DNA of 64,000 bases. Source: Cadophora sp. MPI-SDFR-AT-0126 (taxonomy: Eukaryota > Ascomycota > Leotiomycetes > Helotiales > Ploettnerulaceae). Shown in pieces: positions 11,414 to 23,514 of this stretch. The stretch is taken from contig JAGMVK010000003.1 in NCBI GenBank assembly GCA_020747065.1, positions 1,550,001 through 1,614,000 on the forward strand, read 5' to 3'. A model generated the notes under the pieces. The model was not told the origin of the DNA. It did no database searches and was given only the letters and a program-made list of their open reading frames with translations. Made by a program: the position numbers and the translations under genes. How positions within the stretch are numbered: the first letter of the stretch is position 1; the number at the start of each line of letters is the position of its first letter.

Positions 11414-12226
11414 CGGCAGAGCACGTCGCATCACCATCATATGTATGACATAAGGGCGTGAGAGGAATCACGGGTACGGGCACAGACAGATAGAGAACAG
11501 GGCAGGCGTACGGTGTTCCTTGATTGATCGACGGGTCTTAGGCCTTAGCCTGCACCGTTTGGGAGACTTGTTATCGAATGGGAAGGACGATAATGGATTC
11601 AGTCCATGTGTATGCGTATCTTGTGAGAGTCGCGGTAATATCAGAATTGCAGAGTTCTTCCGTTTGTCTCCGATGCCCAGCTTGGGTTCTCTGTGACTTT
11701 CGGAATAATGTCGCTGCACTGTTGGCGTTTGATTTTATTCACGAACTCTGGCTGGCTTGTTTTCTGGAGCGAACCACACCCTGGTCATCTCCTTGCGGGA
11801 TGGTATACCAGTCGAGCAAAAGCTGGCAATACTATTCCAATAACCATCGGCTCTTCTTGGCTTCCCCCAGTTCCAGGTGGTGGATCCCGAGGGCTTCATT
11901 CATTCCACTGGCCAATGTCCCAGGAGCGAGTTTGCTCAGATCGTCGTGAACTATAAGTCACTTCTGATAGATGGCTGATTGAAACAAGTTTGATGGATTA
12001 TCTGCTAGTGCTACTCTTTCTTGGTTTGGCTTAAAGATATCAGACATCCTCTACGCAAGACTAGTATCCATCTATACAGGCCGTTGCCGTCTCCAATTAT
12101 TGACCTAAAGCTCGTCCGGAAAGCAATCACTACCGCAAGTACCAACACTATCCCACATTGTTCAAATCATGACAGCCCTCAATGAATCGACGCCTAACTC
12201 CTCAAACCTTTTTGGTGCTCTTTCTG
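11414..12226. other. Convergent 3' spacer, no gene seen
   Basis: Between the V-ATPase subunit gene (+) and the sulfurase-like gene (-), which converge here. Short frames at 11578-11949 show no domain. Presumed 3' UTRs. Confidence 0.5.
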
Positions 12227-14196
12227 TCATCTGTTGTTGGTGCTAGCATGCATAAGGGGCTTTCTTGGCTTCCAAAATTTCAAAACATTTCGTCCTTTTT
12301 GTGTTTGTGTGTTCTGAGTGTTACCGGGCATCAATGGATAATATGCTCTGTCGATTGACTCGGAGAATCGAATGCTTTCTGCTGGTACAATGGTCCTGCC
12401 GGTGTCTGGTCTTTGACTGTACGAAACTGGTGGTGGTGGGCGAAACATTTGACTGCTCTGACTGACTTGGCTGACATGACTGGTCGCAGTTGTGGGGCGG
12501 CGGTCGTAGAAAGATTTTTGCGCATATATTCGTGGTTCTCTTTGTCTCATTGGCGATCTGAGATTAGGAGAGCTGATCATCCGACGAGCATTAACTTGTC
12601 CAGGCGATGAGAACGAGTGACCAGCAGAATTAGTAGCAGAGCCAAATCCGCTATCGTTAGTTCGCATGATTTCCAGACCAAAAGGACCAATACCTAAGTC
12701 GTCAACTTTGGCGAGATCCATCATCTTGTCCATGCCTTCAACATATTCCTCTTCCAAGAAAGATAGGAAGGTATCAACATCAGCAATGGTGCTCATGGCC
12801 CCCAAGCTCACTCTCACTACACCTGTTGACTTTCCGTTGACCAACTCGATTTTGCCTTCACCGCAGCGATAACCGGCTGACCATGCGCGCTTGTATTGCC
12901 ATGGTTCAATTTCGAGGTAGCTAGCAATTCCACCAGCATTGCAAAGGCCGCCAGAGCGAAGATATATTCCCTTGGCATTTGCACTTCTTTCGATGAGGTA
13001 ATGGCCAATGTAGGTTCCATCAGAGCGCATAATATTGAACGCTACGGTAGATCCCTGGGTTGTGGCGTCACCATAGGTGCATCGGTCCGGATCAGTATAC
13101 ACGACGCAGAGAGGGACGCCGTTGTAGTGGGTAATGCTTTTCATTCCATGGAAGAGACGATAGGCCAGAAAGGACGTATGCTGAGAGATTGTCTTCATGT
13201 TTCCGTATAGTCGTCGATGCACCTCAATCGCGCAGCCTAGAGCGATGATGCTATGGAAAGGGAGAGTGCCATCTTCCAGGCCATCATGCAAGGTAACATC
13301 CTTTCGCTGCATGGAAGCCTCATGGATGACGGTCAATCCATTGACGGTCCCCCCACCGAAGTACTTTCTCCAGCCTAAGATATGTCCCGACTTCTTGCGT
13401 ACAATCAGAGCGCCAATGTCTGGGAAGCCAAAGATTTTGTAGAAAGAGACCGCTGTGAAATCTGGCGCAGAATTTGGGTCGCTGAGATCCAATTGACTTG
13501 TGGTTGCAAGTGCAGCTGCGTCCAGAAGAGAGTACGTGTTTTGGTAGGATGGCGTGAGGCAATCACGTAATTTCTTGGTCCAGCTCAGGGGTAGTCGCCT
13601 ACCAGTCATGTTGGATTGTCCTGGGTACGCGAACAGTCCTGGCAGACCTTCACTGTTCAGCGGCTTTCCCGTTGCTCCTACTTGTTCATTCAACCAATCC
13701 TCAACTTCATCGTCATTTATGAAGCAGTGATGATGTTCGTTCGACAATTCGCGTACTCCAACAATGCTAGTGTGGGCATCTTTGTGATAGCCATACCAGA
13801 AGGACGGTTGTCTAGGGTTGCTGGCTGCTAGATCCCGGAAGCTCTCCCCAACAAGCTTGATAGCAGCCGTGGCATTGGCCGTAAAGACCAAGTCGAAGTG
13901 CTCTGGATCTGCGCCGAAGAATGCTAAAGCTTGAATTCGGATGGAGTCTACCAGGTGACCAGAAAGCATTGCAGGGTCCGATGCTGAATGCGGATTTCCG
14001 TAGAGGTTGTGAATCATCTTTTGCGAAAACTCCTCGATCAATGATTTGGCGTAGATGGTTGTACCGCCATGGTCAAGGTAAACCTTCCCTGTTGCCAAAG
14101 CTTAGTATGTCTGCCTTGGATGTTTGAAATATGCTTACCCTTCATCATGGGATATTCGGTGTCTCGAAAGACTTCAACTGCATCGTTATAGGCCAT
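12227..14196 (-). CDS. Molybdenum cofactor sulfurase-like class V aminotransferase without MOSC domain
   Basis: Two exons (14196-14139 and 14088-12227) encode about 639 residues. Residues about 20-480 are a PLP-dependent NifS/MOCOS-type fold: YLDHGGTT near 23, NPHS, FTANATAAIKLVGE, the PLP-lysine segment SFYKIFGFPDIGALIVRK (Lys about 237), FGGGTV, and the sulfur-carrying loop LRSGGLCNAGG (Cys about 402), comparable to the R-x-G-x-x-C-N loop of MOCOS. Classic MoCo sulfurases (about 800+ residues) add a C-terminal beta-barrel and MOSC domain; here that part is replaced by about 150 residues of Ser/Pro/Arg-rich low-complexity sequence. A cysteine desulfurase activity is likely, transferring sulfur from L-cysteine. 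The acceptor is uncertain: it may be molybdenum cofactor enzymes or something else. The short first exon (19 codons) supplies the start; its donor and acceptor fit GT-AG. Confidence 0.87.
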
Positions 14197-16978
14197 CGAC
14201 ACCCCAATACGTCGGTCAAACTTGGAAGAGCTTGTGAGAGCTCAAGGGAGTGAGTGAAACGACGAGAGGAACAAAGTCCAAAAGTTTCGTACGAATTCGT
14301 GAATCCCAGTATAGAGAAGGCTCTGCACAACGATAAAGAGGAGCGATGACTCGCGTTCTTGTTGAAATATTCTGAGGACGATAGAGGAGGGTGACGTTGT
14401 GCTGGCGAGTTCGGAATATTCACGAGAGGAAGGGACGATTTGTGAGTCTCTGGTGTTGATCCACTGTTTCCTAATTGGGACGTGAGAGAGAACTTGGCTT
14501 TGTAGGAAGCAGACGATATCGAGATTGTCCTGAAAGTTCGTGTATAGAAACTGGGAAAAGTGTCGTCGAATATGCGTGAGGAGTCAGTCTTTACTTCTCT
14601 CGCCACCAAGCTGAATTTCCAGTTTCGTGGTACCCCGAGACATAGAGGAATCTGATCAACGGCGCCAATACCGAAGTGGATTAAGACCATAAGTGACTCA
14701 GAATGTTAAAAAAAAAAAGAGGTAAATGTAAGGAAAGCAGGAACTATAGAATCGAAGGGACAGAAGGGTTGACTAGATCTGCTCGGAGTAAAGGGGTTGA
14801 TGGATTCAGGCTTAGAAAAGGGAAGGAAGCACCAGTCAGAGAAGCCGACCGGAGAACAAGCCGACCGGTTCGAAGAAAATTGTGCCTTGTGGTAACGGCT
14901 GTTGATTGTATCTATTGGATGAACCAGTTGAGGCAGGATACGTCTGGTCCGGGTTGGAGTGAAATCTGGGGAGGTTTTGTGCCAGGATGGAGCAAGGTTT
15001 GGGCGGCTCGGTTGAATCAATCCATGGGTTGCTAAGATATCATAACAAGGCACCACAACATGGCTTCGACTGGACAGATACTCGATTGGAAAATTCGTGC
15101 AGAAGAATGTAGATGCCGAAAAGTTGTCCTGTGGCAAGATTCCAACAAATTCATCCTGTCATCCCCAGGCGCAGCAGACCAGCCAACCTACATCTAGAAC
15201 CGGGGAGGAACAGCCAGCACACTTACGTGCAACTCCGTCGGCCAAGATGCATTCACACATATCTTGCCTGCAGATTCCAGATGTCCAGCTGCAGCACAGC
15301 ACAGACTACCGCAGGTGGTATACGGGCTGCTGGGATCGAATGGAGTCAACATTGCCCCCACAACGACACTTGCATGTTGATCGCTTATCTGTTCAGGTTC
15401 GCTAACCGTTTTCATGACTCCATTCCGAGAACTCTATCTCGAATTGGCTGTACTAAAAGCTGACGGTGTTCAACGTCGAAATCCTCCGGACCTCTCGATG
15501 CACAACCCTGATTAAACACCAAGGGTATCTGGTTCTCTCGTCACATAGCCGCCCCCGCCCGCCGCCGTTCAGCCTAAGCGAGGATCGAGAACATTTGACT
15601 GGCCATGTGGGTGTGACCACCAACAACAAATGGGGCGCAAAATCTCCATGAGACCACCAGAATGTCTATCTATGAGGCTATGATGTTATCGGTGTCCTTT
15701 TCTGAAGGATCGGTTTTCCCTCCGACAAAGAACAAAACTTCCAGATAACTGGACCAGCCGCCCCCAAATACGAGGCCCTCGGCTCCAGAGCCGCTGACTG
15801 GTGGAAGAGTCTGTGCCGCCTTACTACCTATATTGACATGCATGCAATCGAGATCCTCAGATCCCACCAGGTTTTCCCGCACGGTAGAACATCGATATCT
15901 CACTTCTAGACGATGTCGAGATATTGCTTGCTTTTTCTGTTTCTGCGGTATTGAACCTCGACGTTGGAGACATTGTACTCTAGACGACTGGGCGATCGCA
16001 CTTATTTTGACCTCCCACCAAAAGAAAACATGAAATGAATGTGCCAGAACCAAGACAAGACATTGCACTTATGGTTGTCTTGCCTTGAATGTGTCATCCA
16101 AGTGGATGGACGAACGAGGTGTACCCACAGCGCAAGACAAAGTCAGAATACTCTGAACATCCAAGATATATTGTGTTCTAAAGGGCATGTGGGTGATGCG
16201 GAAGTAGATCATAAGACATTTCCACTTTCCCAACGGGAGGGATCACCCGCACCGGAGAACAGATCTAGAAGGAAAGTGAGAACTGATGGAATTTCGTGAG
16301 GCAAGGGATACTCAAGATGCATGACGAGCATACCACAGCATTGGGAAAATAGATGATTCAGAAAAGTTTCACATACTATTGCGACAGTCGGTCGAGAAGG
16401 CCGAGAAGCAACTTTACCTACGACACGGTCACCGAAAGTCAACGTGCCATGTTTTGAGATCATTTTGTCAGTTATTGAATACCATCGAAGACTTCATCTC
16501 AAACCAATGTCACACACTCCGGAGATGTTGCCGATTCGATTCCCGATGGAACGAAAGGAATGTTGGTTCCCTCTAGATCCTAGCCAATATGTAGCTTGAG
16601 TGGTCGGTATCATGTTCCGAATACCAACAACCAGGACCCAGAAGCGCCATGCATGGTGCATGCCTGGTCAGCTTGTTCACTTGGTGGTAAGGATACTCAC
16701 TGCCGCTGTGATGCCACCTTTAGCTTGAGGCGAGGAGGGCTGGAGGCGAGGATGACTGATTAGGGTATTCTTGTGAGCTGGAATAGAGAATGTGTTACAC
16801 CGAAGTCCTGGACGGTCCAATCTGGGGCACCATTTATCGGATTATTTGCACTTTGCCATGAAGATAGCAAGGCGCTCATTGGAAAAAGCACTCGTCAGTT
16901 GAAATCCCTTCACTTCTTGAGTCCGTGAGAGCGTCGTCGAATTTACACTCGATAAAATATCGCCGACCATGAGACCAT
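14197..16978. other. Long spacer, no convincing gene
   Basis: Promoter side of the sulfurase-like gene and 3' side of the beta-lactamase-like gene. Frames at 14706-15137, 15097-15463 and 15670-16068 have no domains or supporting splice sites. A homopurine stretch (A-rich) occurs near 14708. Nothing else recognised. Confidence 0.5.
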
Positions 16979-18598
16979 TCATTTCCGCTCAAACCAAATC
17001 TTCTCCCCATCAAGCTCCTCAATATACTCAATGCCCAGAGCCCCAACTCCACCATCAGAAGCAATTCTAAATTCCGCCCTGAGATTGAACTTCACACGCG
17101 AATCGACCATCTCCACCTCCGCAACGAAGAACTCGCCAGACGCGTGCGTGAGCGTCAACATGTACTTCCACGTCCGATCTCTGCAGTCGACATGCAGCCT
17201 TCCGTTCCTCAGCTCGACTACATGAGTGCCCCATCCAGAATGGAAATACTCTCCGGTATACGCAGACAAATCCAGTGTTGTAGGCAGCGGAGGATCTGGC
17301 AATTTCGGATACAGGTCTTCCTTGGTATCGGGGTGGTCCTCATCACGCTGTTTTTGGTAATGCTCATCCCAGTCGAACTGCTTGTCAAGCGGAACGTCAA
17401 GTAAGTCGTAGACTAAAGCCCAGCATATGTTCTGATTTACTTCGTATCCGTCCTGGCAATTGGCAAATGAGACATATCCCCACTTGAGGCGTGGGATGAA
17501 TATCATCTTGCTGCTAAAACCATCCGTGGCACCGTCATGCCCGACGATCAGTTCACCGTGATAGCTGAAAGTCTCCCATCCAAGAGCATACAATATTTGA
17601 CTCATGAAAGGCTTCAACTTTTCATCCGTCACGATGCGTGGCTTGACTAACTCTTCGTGTCCTTTTTCTGAAATCGGTCCGGTCTTGTTGATCATACATC
17701 TCAGAAATTCGGCGTAATCCAGAGTGTTGCTGATGACCTCTCCAGCACCCCGTCCTTCGGGTTGATCCGGCCAAGGAATCTCAAAATGATTTTCCTTCTC
17801 CTTATCGAATCCATAGCCAAAGGCCATGTCTTGGGTCCCTCGACGCTCTTCCAACTCAGAGCCTACGAAGTAAGTGCTTGTCATGCCCAAAGGATCCCAG
17901 ACTTTCTCTCGTAGAAAGTCTGCAAGATGTTGACCAGTCAGGGTTTCGACGAGATGGGCGGCCACTGCGAACATGACATTGCTATATTGATATGTCGTTC
18001 GAATGGGCCGGCTCAGCGGGATGTGGCGAAGCTTTCTGGTTACTGATTTAGGGGTATCAGGCACTTTGGCTTTGGTTCCGTAGCAGGCATCATCACAACT
18101 ACCATGGTGTCAATGCAAGCTCATTACTTCAATACTGTCTTTCTCGAGTGATGATGATACTTACGGGGGCAAGCCAGTCCGATGCGAGATAATATCCTCA
18201 ATAGTGACTTGATCCGTCCTATTGTCCGACAGCACGAAATCATCACCGATTAGATTCGCGACAGGAGTAGTCCACTTTACTTCGGGGAACTTTTCGTCGT
18301 CGTCCACGAGTAGAGAGACGGCGGTTGCAGTGAATGCTTTCGCCATGCTCGCCGCATTGAACAGCGTATCTGGTTTGACTGGCTTGTCAGGATACCGACT
18401 GTAGCCATAACCCTATAAAATCTTTCAGAATCATCATTAGAATCCAGAGAACTGAAATACCTTTGCGGTAACTGTATCGCCGTCAATTACAGCAATTGAT
18501 AATCCAGGGACATTCCATCGCCGCATGGTCTCGGAGACCAAGTCATCGAATTTCGGAGTAAAAGATCCATCTTGGACCAAAGACGAAGCTCGTGCCAT
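16979..18598 (-). CDS. Serine beta-lactamase / penicillin-binding-protein-like hydrolase
   Basis: Three exons, 18598-18461, 18412-18165 and 18098-16979, give about 501 residues. The beta-lactamase class C / esterase fold is recognised from the S-x-x-K nucleophile motif (S68-M-A-K71 in NAASMAKAFTA), the Y-x-N motif (Y167-S-N169 in QYSNVMF) and a third-motif equivalent H316-D-G318 (VGHDGATDGFSS). A lipocalin-like C-terminal extension (YTGEYFHSGWGTHVVEL onwards) is typical of fungal members. No signal peptide or membrane helix is seen, so it is probably cytosolic. Fungal members include hydrolases and acyltransferases of secondary metabolism as well as lactonases and esterases; no biosynthetic cluster surrounds this one, so the substrate is unknown. 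The longer frame starts at a GTG (18631); the first ATG, at 18598, was chosen. The third-exon acceptor (GTAG) is the least certain junction. Confidence 0.85.
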
Positions 18599-19081
18599 TT
18601 TGGATCGATTTCTGCAAAGCTGTCTATGCACTTGGATTGTCCGTACGGAGTCCTCAAACCCCTAAGATACTAGACTGGTCGCTGTGGCATCTACTGAGCA
18701 GGCAGCAGAACTTCAATTTTATACAACAACTAAACTCATTGCACGTGGAGCAGCTATTAAAAGTGTGATTAATTGAAATGCTTCTCGACGCCGAGTGACT
18801 CACCTGTACTATGATATGCACAGCATGAGTCTTTAAAATCTCACTGTTGCACGTAGTCTGGGTAGTGCATACCGAGCTTGCAGGGAAAATGCCGCAGCAC
18901 TACCCACCGTAGACATACGAAGGTACAGGAACCCAATACAGCCAAAAACTTCGGTCTCGAAAACGGTCTTCATGAGCTCAAAGCAATGTAACATGAATAG
19001 CAGTTACCTAATAGCCAAAAAACAATCATACGATGGCTCTCACCGAGTACAAATTCTTTGCTGCAGTCTTACATTTTTCAG
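18599..19081. other. Spacer, nothing recognised
   Basis: Promoter region of the beta-lactamase-like gene and 3' flank of the unknown gene beyond it. No frames or repeats of note. Confidence 0.5.
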
Positions 19082-19891
19082 CTACAGCGCACGAGAATCC
19101 CTAATCGGCTCCGACTCCCCGCTATCAACCTTGTCTTCTGTGAGATCTTCTTGAACCAGCCAGTCGAGAGTGATACACCCGGGATGCTTGAACATTCGAG
19201 TCATAGCCATCAAACGATATCCTTTCTCCTTCCCATCTCCGAGCTCCCTGGGACAAGCCAGAAACATACCTTTCATCCAACCCCGCATTAGCAATCCTTT
19301 CCAATCAAGTCGGATAGTAATTAGGTAGGAAACGCGAGAAAGAGAAAAGGGTAATTGGGAGTGAGAATTGGGATCAGCTCACCAAGGATCAATTCCGGCG
19401 GCGTAAAGTCCAATGCATGTATAGTCTCCAAATCAGGCCAGTGCGTGAAATCAACAGTCGTGAAGTTCCGTGTGTACGGCTTGAAGAACTCCACGGGAAT
19501 CTCTGCACCAAATTCAACCTCGCCGCTTTGCTGGACGAAGACGACGTTCCTTTGATCTCCTAATTTCAGCGACGAGAAGGATAGCGATCCTGGAGAGGAA
19601 CTGTTGATGGCGAAGACCGCGCGGTCCTCGAGAGGCAGAGGTTCAGCGGGACTGCGGATTGGGATGCCGAAGTAGCCGCGGCCCTGGGTTCAGTCAGTAG
19701 ATATGTGATGGAATATTGGGTACGGAAGAAAGTACCGGTTTGTCGGGTATGGGAAACCAGGAGATGTATTGGTGGTTCAAGGGAAAGTTGTCGAGCCAGA
19801 CTTGCAGCGTAAAGTTTCTTGTGGAAGCGTGTAATGGGACGACTGTTTGTGAAGCGAGGAGAAAGCTCGAGAAATAGGTCATGAGCCCCAT
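19082..19891 (-). CDS. Unknown protein, probable N-terminal signal peptide
   Basis: I do not recognise this protein. Three exons (19891-19736, 19683-19383, 19296-19082) join in frame to about 223 residues. The first about 22 residues are hydrophobic (MGLMTYFSSFLLASQTVVPL) and look like a signal peptide or anchor. Next come a beta-rich-looking segment (FGIPIRSPAEPLPLEDRAVF, SLSFSSLKLGDQRNVVFVQQ, EFGAEIPVEFFKPYTRNF) and THWPDLETIHALDFTPPELIL. The last exon holds LACPRELGDGKEKGYRLMAM and CITLDWLVQEDLTED. Exons 1-2 are well supported (GTAC donor, CCCAG acceptor, no frame break). The exon 2-3 junction is weaker: without it the protein reads about 20 residues further and stops at 19321. Two N-glycosylation sequons (NFT) fit a secreted or membrane protein. 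Confidence 0.5.
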
Positions 19892-22741
19892 TTTGAGGGG
19901 AAAATACTGGAAGATTAAGTATCAAATTAATGATGCAGCGGTGGGAGTTCTGGAGCTGTGTTGTTGTTGGTTGGATGAGATGGGTACCTAGAATCAGGGA
20001 TAAAGGGGCCGTGCCGGCGCCAAGGATCACCACAGTCAGTAGTAAACGAGTTCCATCACCAACAACGTATTGCGAGAGGGTTGTAAAATGTTCCAAAGGA
20101 AATTTTTTAAAGGAATTACTCCTATGGAACTCTAGTATAGAGATCGCCAAATGTTCCCGAGCTTCCAACTGCAGCCAACCTCCTGGAGCACTCCCAGTTC
20201 CCAAACAGATATGTCAGTTTCTAACGACTTAAGATACAAATCCCCTCGATTTCTTTCAATCCCAATTCGAAGGTATTTATAACATGCTGTATCACTGTTC
20301 TGATCTCTTCGTCTCCATATCGCAGACACCAGCCCGGGTCCATAGGAGTGAGCTCCATGCCGTGCCTTGATGTCGATGCAGACGTATTCTGGATCTGGAA
20401 CATAGCAGAAGGATGACCACTTCGTGGTTTGAAGAACCCTGAAGACGGAAGAGGGGTCCTGGACAGATGGTAGTAGTAGAGCCACCGAATGTTTTCTGGA
20501 GAACACAGCACTTTTGGTAGGGGAAACTGGGTCCTGTGAATAGGGTTCCGAGTTCAAATTCACCTCGTACGGTCTTCGCTTCGAACGTGGTAGAGAATCA
20601 CTGCTCCCGCTTGGCCACGAGTCTCAGAGTAAAATCGTTGCACTCTGTATTGGGATTGCTGCTACCAGTAGCCCCTGTGAGATAAATTCGACTGCCTAGC
20701 TTATGATTTTGATGACTTCCTAGTGTTTTGTTGAAGGTAACTTGTCTGTTCAAACGATGGGAGAGTTTCCTGGCTGTCCGATAGCAGACAAGTTGAGCAG
20801 TTCTGGGAAAGCTGAGGGTTTGCAGGTTTAGTTGATTTTTGCTGTCCACATAAACATAGATTTTGTGCTTCTTCTCTTGATGTGTGTTACAGATAGATGT
20901 TGCTTTGTTGTGATAGTTACACGAAAGGGAGCTGAACTCACTGTCTAAAGGGTAGCTCAACGTTGCCATGATTGCAGCCAAAAGCTGTTCATTACTGACT
21001 TTGAAATAAGAGCTTGAAACGTGCTCAATACATCCTCTAGACCGACAAGACTGTAATTTCGAGGCCTTCGTCCGGCAGTCAAGATGAGAAGAAGAGGCGG
21101 GGGTGAGACCACAATGCCAACAACTGTCGACCAGGGCTGGAGGACAAGCCCAGAAGAACGACACAACGGGTGCCTAACGATGCCCTCGATAATCGAGGTC
21201 AGTCATTCGTGTTCGTTATTCGAAATGCCATCCTATAGTGACGGACTTCCAGATGTGACATTTATTCGTCGCACTATTGCAGCTCGACAATATACCTGAA
21301 GCCGCAAGCGTCCTGGGCCGTTGTACCAATATCTGAGACGCTATGGGTTCGTCCTTTAGATGGCAATTTTGGTATGATCGACTGGACGTGTCATCTCAAC
21401 CATGGATTGACTGACTTACTTCCTGCCTGCCAGCTCGGGGACTTGATGTCAACAAAACGGAGGAATAACTTCCGGTTGCCCCACGAACGACTGATATCAA
21501 TCAGCGTGTTAAGCATATCTCATGCAGGAACGAGAGAATCCAAGTTCGCTCACTCAATACTGATTGGATTGAGTTCTGCCAGTCGGGTCAACTGCCGGAA
21601 AGAAAATACCCGCAAGCAGATGCGGTTGTCTAGCTACTTTGCTTGTGATGCAGAGGCTCAGGGCGAAACTCAAACTCTTTCTTCCAAGGAACTACTTGGT
21701 GTCGAGGCTTGAAAAGAGGCTGCGAGGAGTAATGGGTAAAGCGATGCCCGGCTTGTGGAACGAGCAGCTGAGGCAAAGAAAGCATTTATCACGAATATGC
21801 TGATGTTGTCTCGAATTCCGCGACCCTAGCCAGCGGTAGACCGAACTCGAAATTCAAAAATTGTGCGTCTCGGTAGACTGTAACGAGCATGGTAGGCTTC
21901 GCCATCCCATTTGTCCAGATGAAGTTCTTCGAGCTCTGTGGTTTTTGGAATCAGCCGCACTCAACTTGCTACTCAATATGCGGACTTGTCGATTCTTATC
22001 CGGACTTCCATAGCAAGTGGCTGTAACTGAAAGAAAATTCAAGGGGATTGGGCAAAATTCGAAGAACAGGAAAAGTGTCTCGTGAAAGTAACGTATTGGT
22101 ATGCAGAATATGCCAGCCACCAGCAGCGGAACACCATGGAATAGATTACAATTCGTGCCTTGTTTGAATTTAGCGCTTTGTAACACGATATATCTTTTGA
22201 GGCTGCGTGCAGTGCCATTCGTCCTGTTCGGTACCGAAGACCCATAAAGTGAATGAAAATTAAAGGCTGGCTGTCTCGACGAATAACAGCCGGAGTGCAG
22301 TCGTCTGATGTTCACGCCTAATATGAAATGCTCGGAAACGAGGGACGGACCAGAGACCTTGTTCGACGGTCAATATAAGATAAATAGACAAAAACAAAGA
22401 CACATAGAAACTGCGAAATGCCTAATTTTAGAGCAATAAAAAGAAAGACCATTCGCAAATGTAAATAATGATAGTAGCTCGCGATATTATAATATCGTCT
22501 GTATGCACGGGGCCCGTGTCCTACATCAGACTGAACCTCTGAGGTCATGGTGACCCGAATTGGCATCCCCGTCTTATCATCGATATCTGTTTCCAAGAAT
22601 AGCACTCGAGTCAATATTGCGTTAATCTAACTCTTCAGATGGATTGAGAAAACCTTTCCAACCGACATAATGTCTCAGAATCATTCTACAGAATCTGTAA
22701 TCAATCACTCAATCGGACCTGAGATATGCCCGTTAACTCTT
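19892..22741. other. Gene-poor stretch with possible eroded coding fragments on the minus strand
   Basis: Minus-strand frames overlap at 20132-20563, 20221-20511 and 20598-21164. Two frames around 20350-20370 both read like protein, one ending in KARHG and the other continuing MELTPMDPGWCLRYGDEEIR. I could not build one intact model: starts are GTG and stops intervene. This may be a gene with introns I failed to place, a decayed gene, or chance. The frame at 22318-22614 is hydrophobic and unassigned. No transposon signature seen. Confidence 0.35.
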
Positions 22742-23514
22742 TTAAGATCTAGCCTTGAATATACTTTGAGGTCTCCTATATTTGAGCAGCATGCAGCTTA
22801 GAACTCGGTCTGATTCGTTGAATCGGACGAATTGCAGGTGCAGCTGCACGCAGCCAGGGTCGCCAGTGTCCCAAATAATGGGGCACTTTTTCATAATTGT
22901 CATCGCAACCAAGAACTCGGAAATCCGGTCCGAAAGAAAACAGATGTGGATAATGCATAACCGAGTACGATGATCAGCAGAGTAGATATTGTCAACAATA
23001 TCTTTGCTGAGAAAAAGATCTAGACATGTGCAAGTAATAACATTTGATACAGAAGCTTCGTGAAAATTAGATGAAAGGGGGACGCCCGCTCGCGAAATGT
23101 GCCTGGGTTCCATGGCCCTGACCTGAACACAGCGCGGGATCCTCCCGCAGGTCGGATCTTCCTACTGCACGTAGGAGGTTTAGCCAAAATGTTGACAGCC
23201 TCTTGGAACTCGTGGCAATCCAGGATGGAAGATTTTTGAGGCCCATCGAATCTAACCTGCTCCACTTGGATATGATCGCCACTCTGGCTCTTGCGACAGC
23301 TAGCCATTCGTAGAGCTTACCACCACACCATTTTCTGATGCCGGCGTGTCAAGGGCAGTAGCAGGTCCCCGAATTTTACTTCGAAGTATTTCATGTTGGC
23401 CGAGGTAGTGAGGGCATCAAGGACCCAAGTGGCTGACGGAGAATTTTCTCGGACCGGTTTTTCACGCTTCAGCACACAGCACAGATCCAACGACTCAACG
23501 GTCACTCGTGCCAT
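22742..23514 (-). CDS. Weak gene model, unknown protein
   Basis: Not recognised. An ATG at 23514 opens a 60-odd-codon segment (MARVTVESLDLCC to LPLTRRHQKM). A second segment in another frame spans about 23235-23051 (VRFDGPQKSSILDCHEFQEA to FHLIFTKLL). A third, 23006-22742 (KDIVDNIYSADHRTRLC, KKCPIIWDTGDPG, ending SIFKARS), follows a possible 44-nt intron (GTATCA to CTCAG, 23050-23007) that restores frame. The first junction is ambiguous: a GTGTGG donor with a GAGCAG acceptor keeps phase, while the better-looking GTAAGC donor does not. The putative second intron is shorter than any confirmed intron in the window. It may be a real small gene, a pseudogene or chance. Confidence 0.3.

Noticed and set aside
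14706..15137. 143-codon minus-strand frame
   Set aside because: Phe/Ser/Pro-rich with a homopolymer-derived end (TSFFF), no motif.
19236..19290. A GTATGT to CCCAG pair inside the last exon of the unknown secreted protein
   Set aside because: The implied intron would be about 22 nt, too short for splicing.
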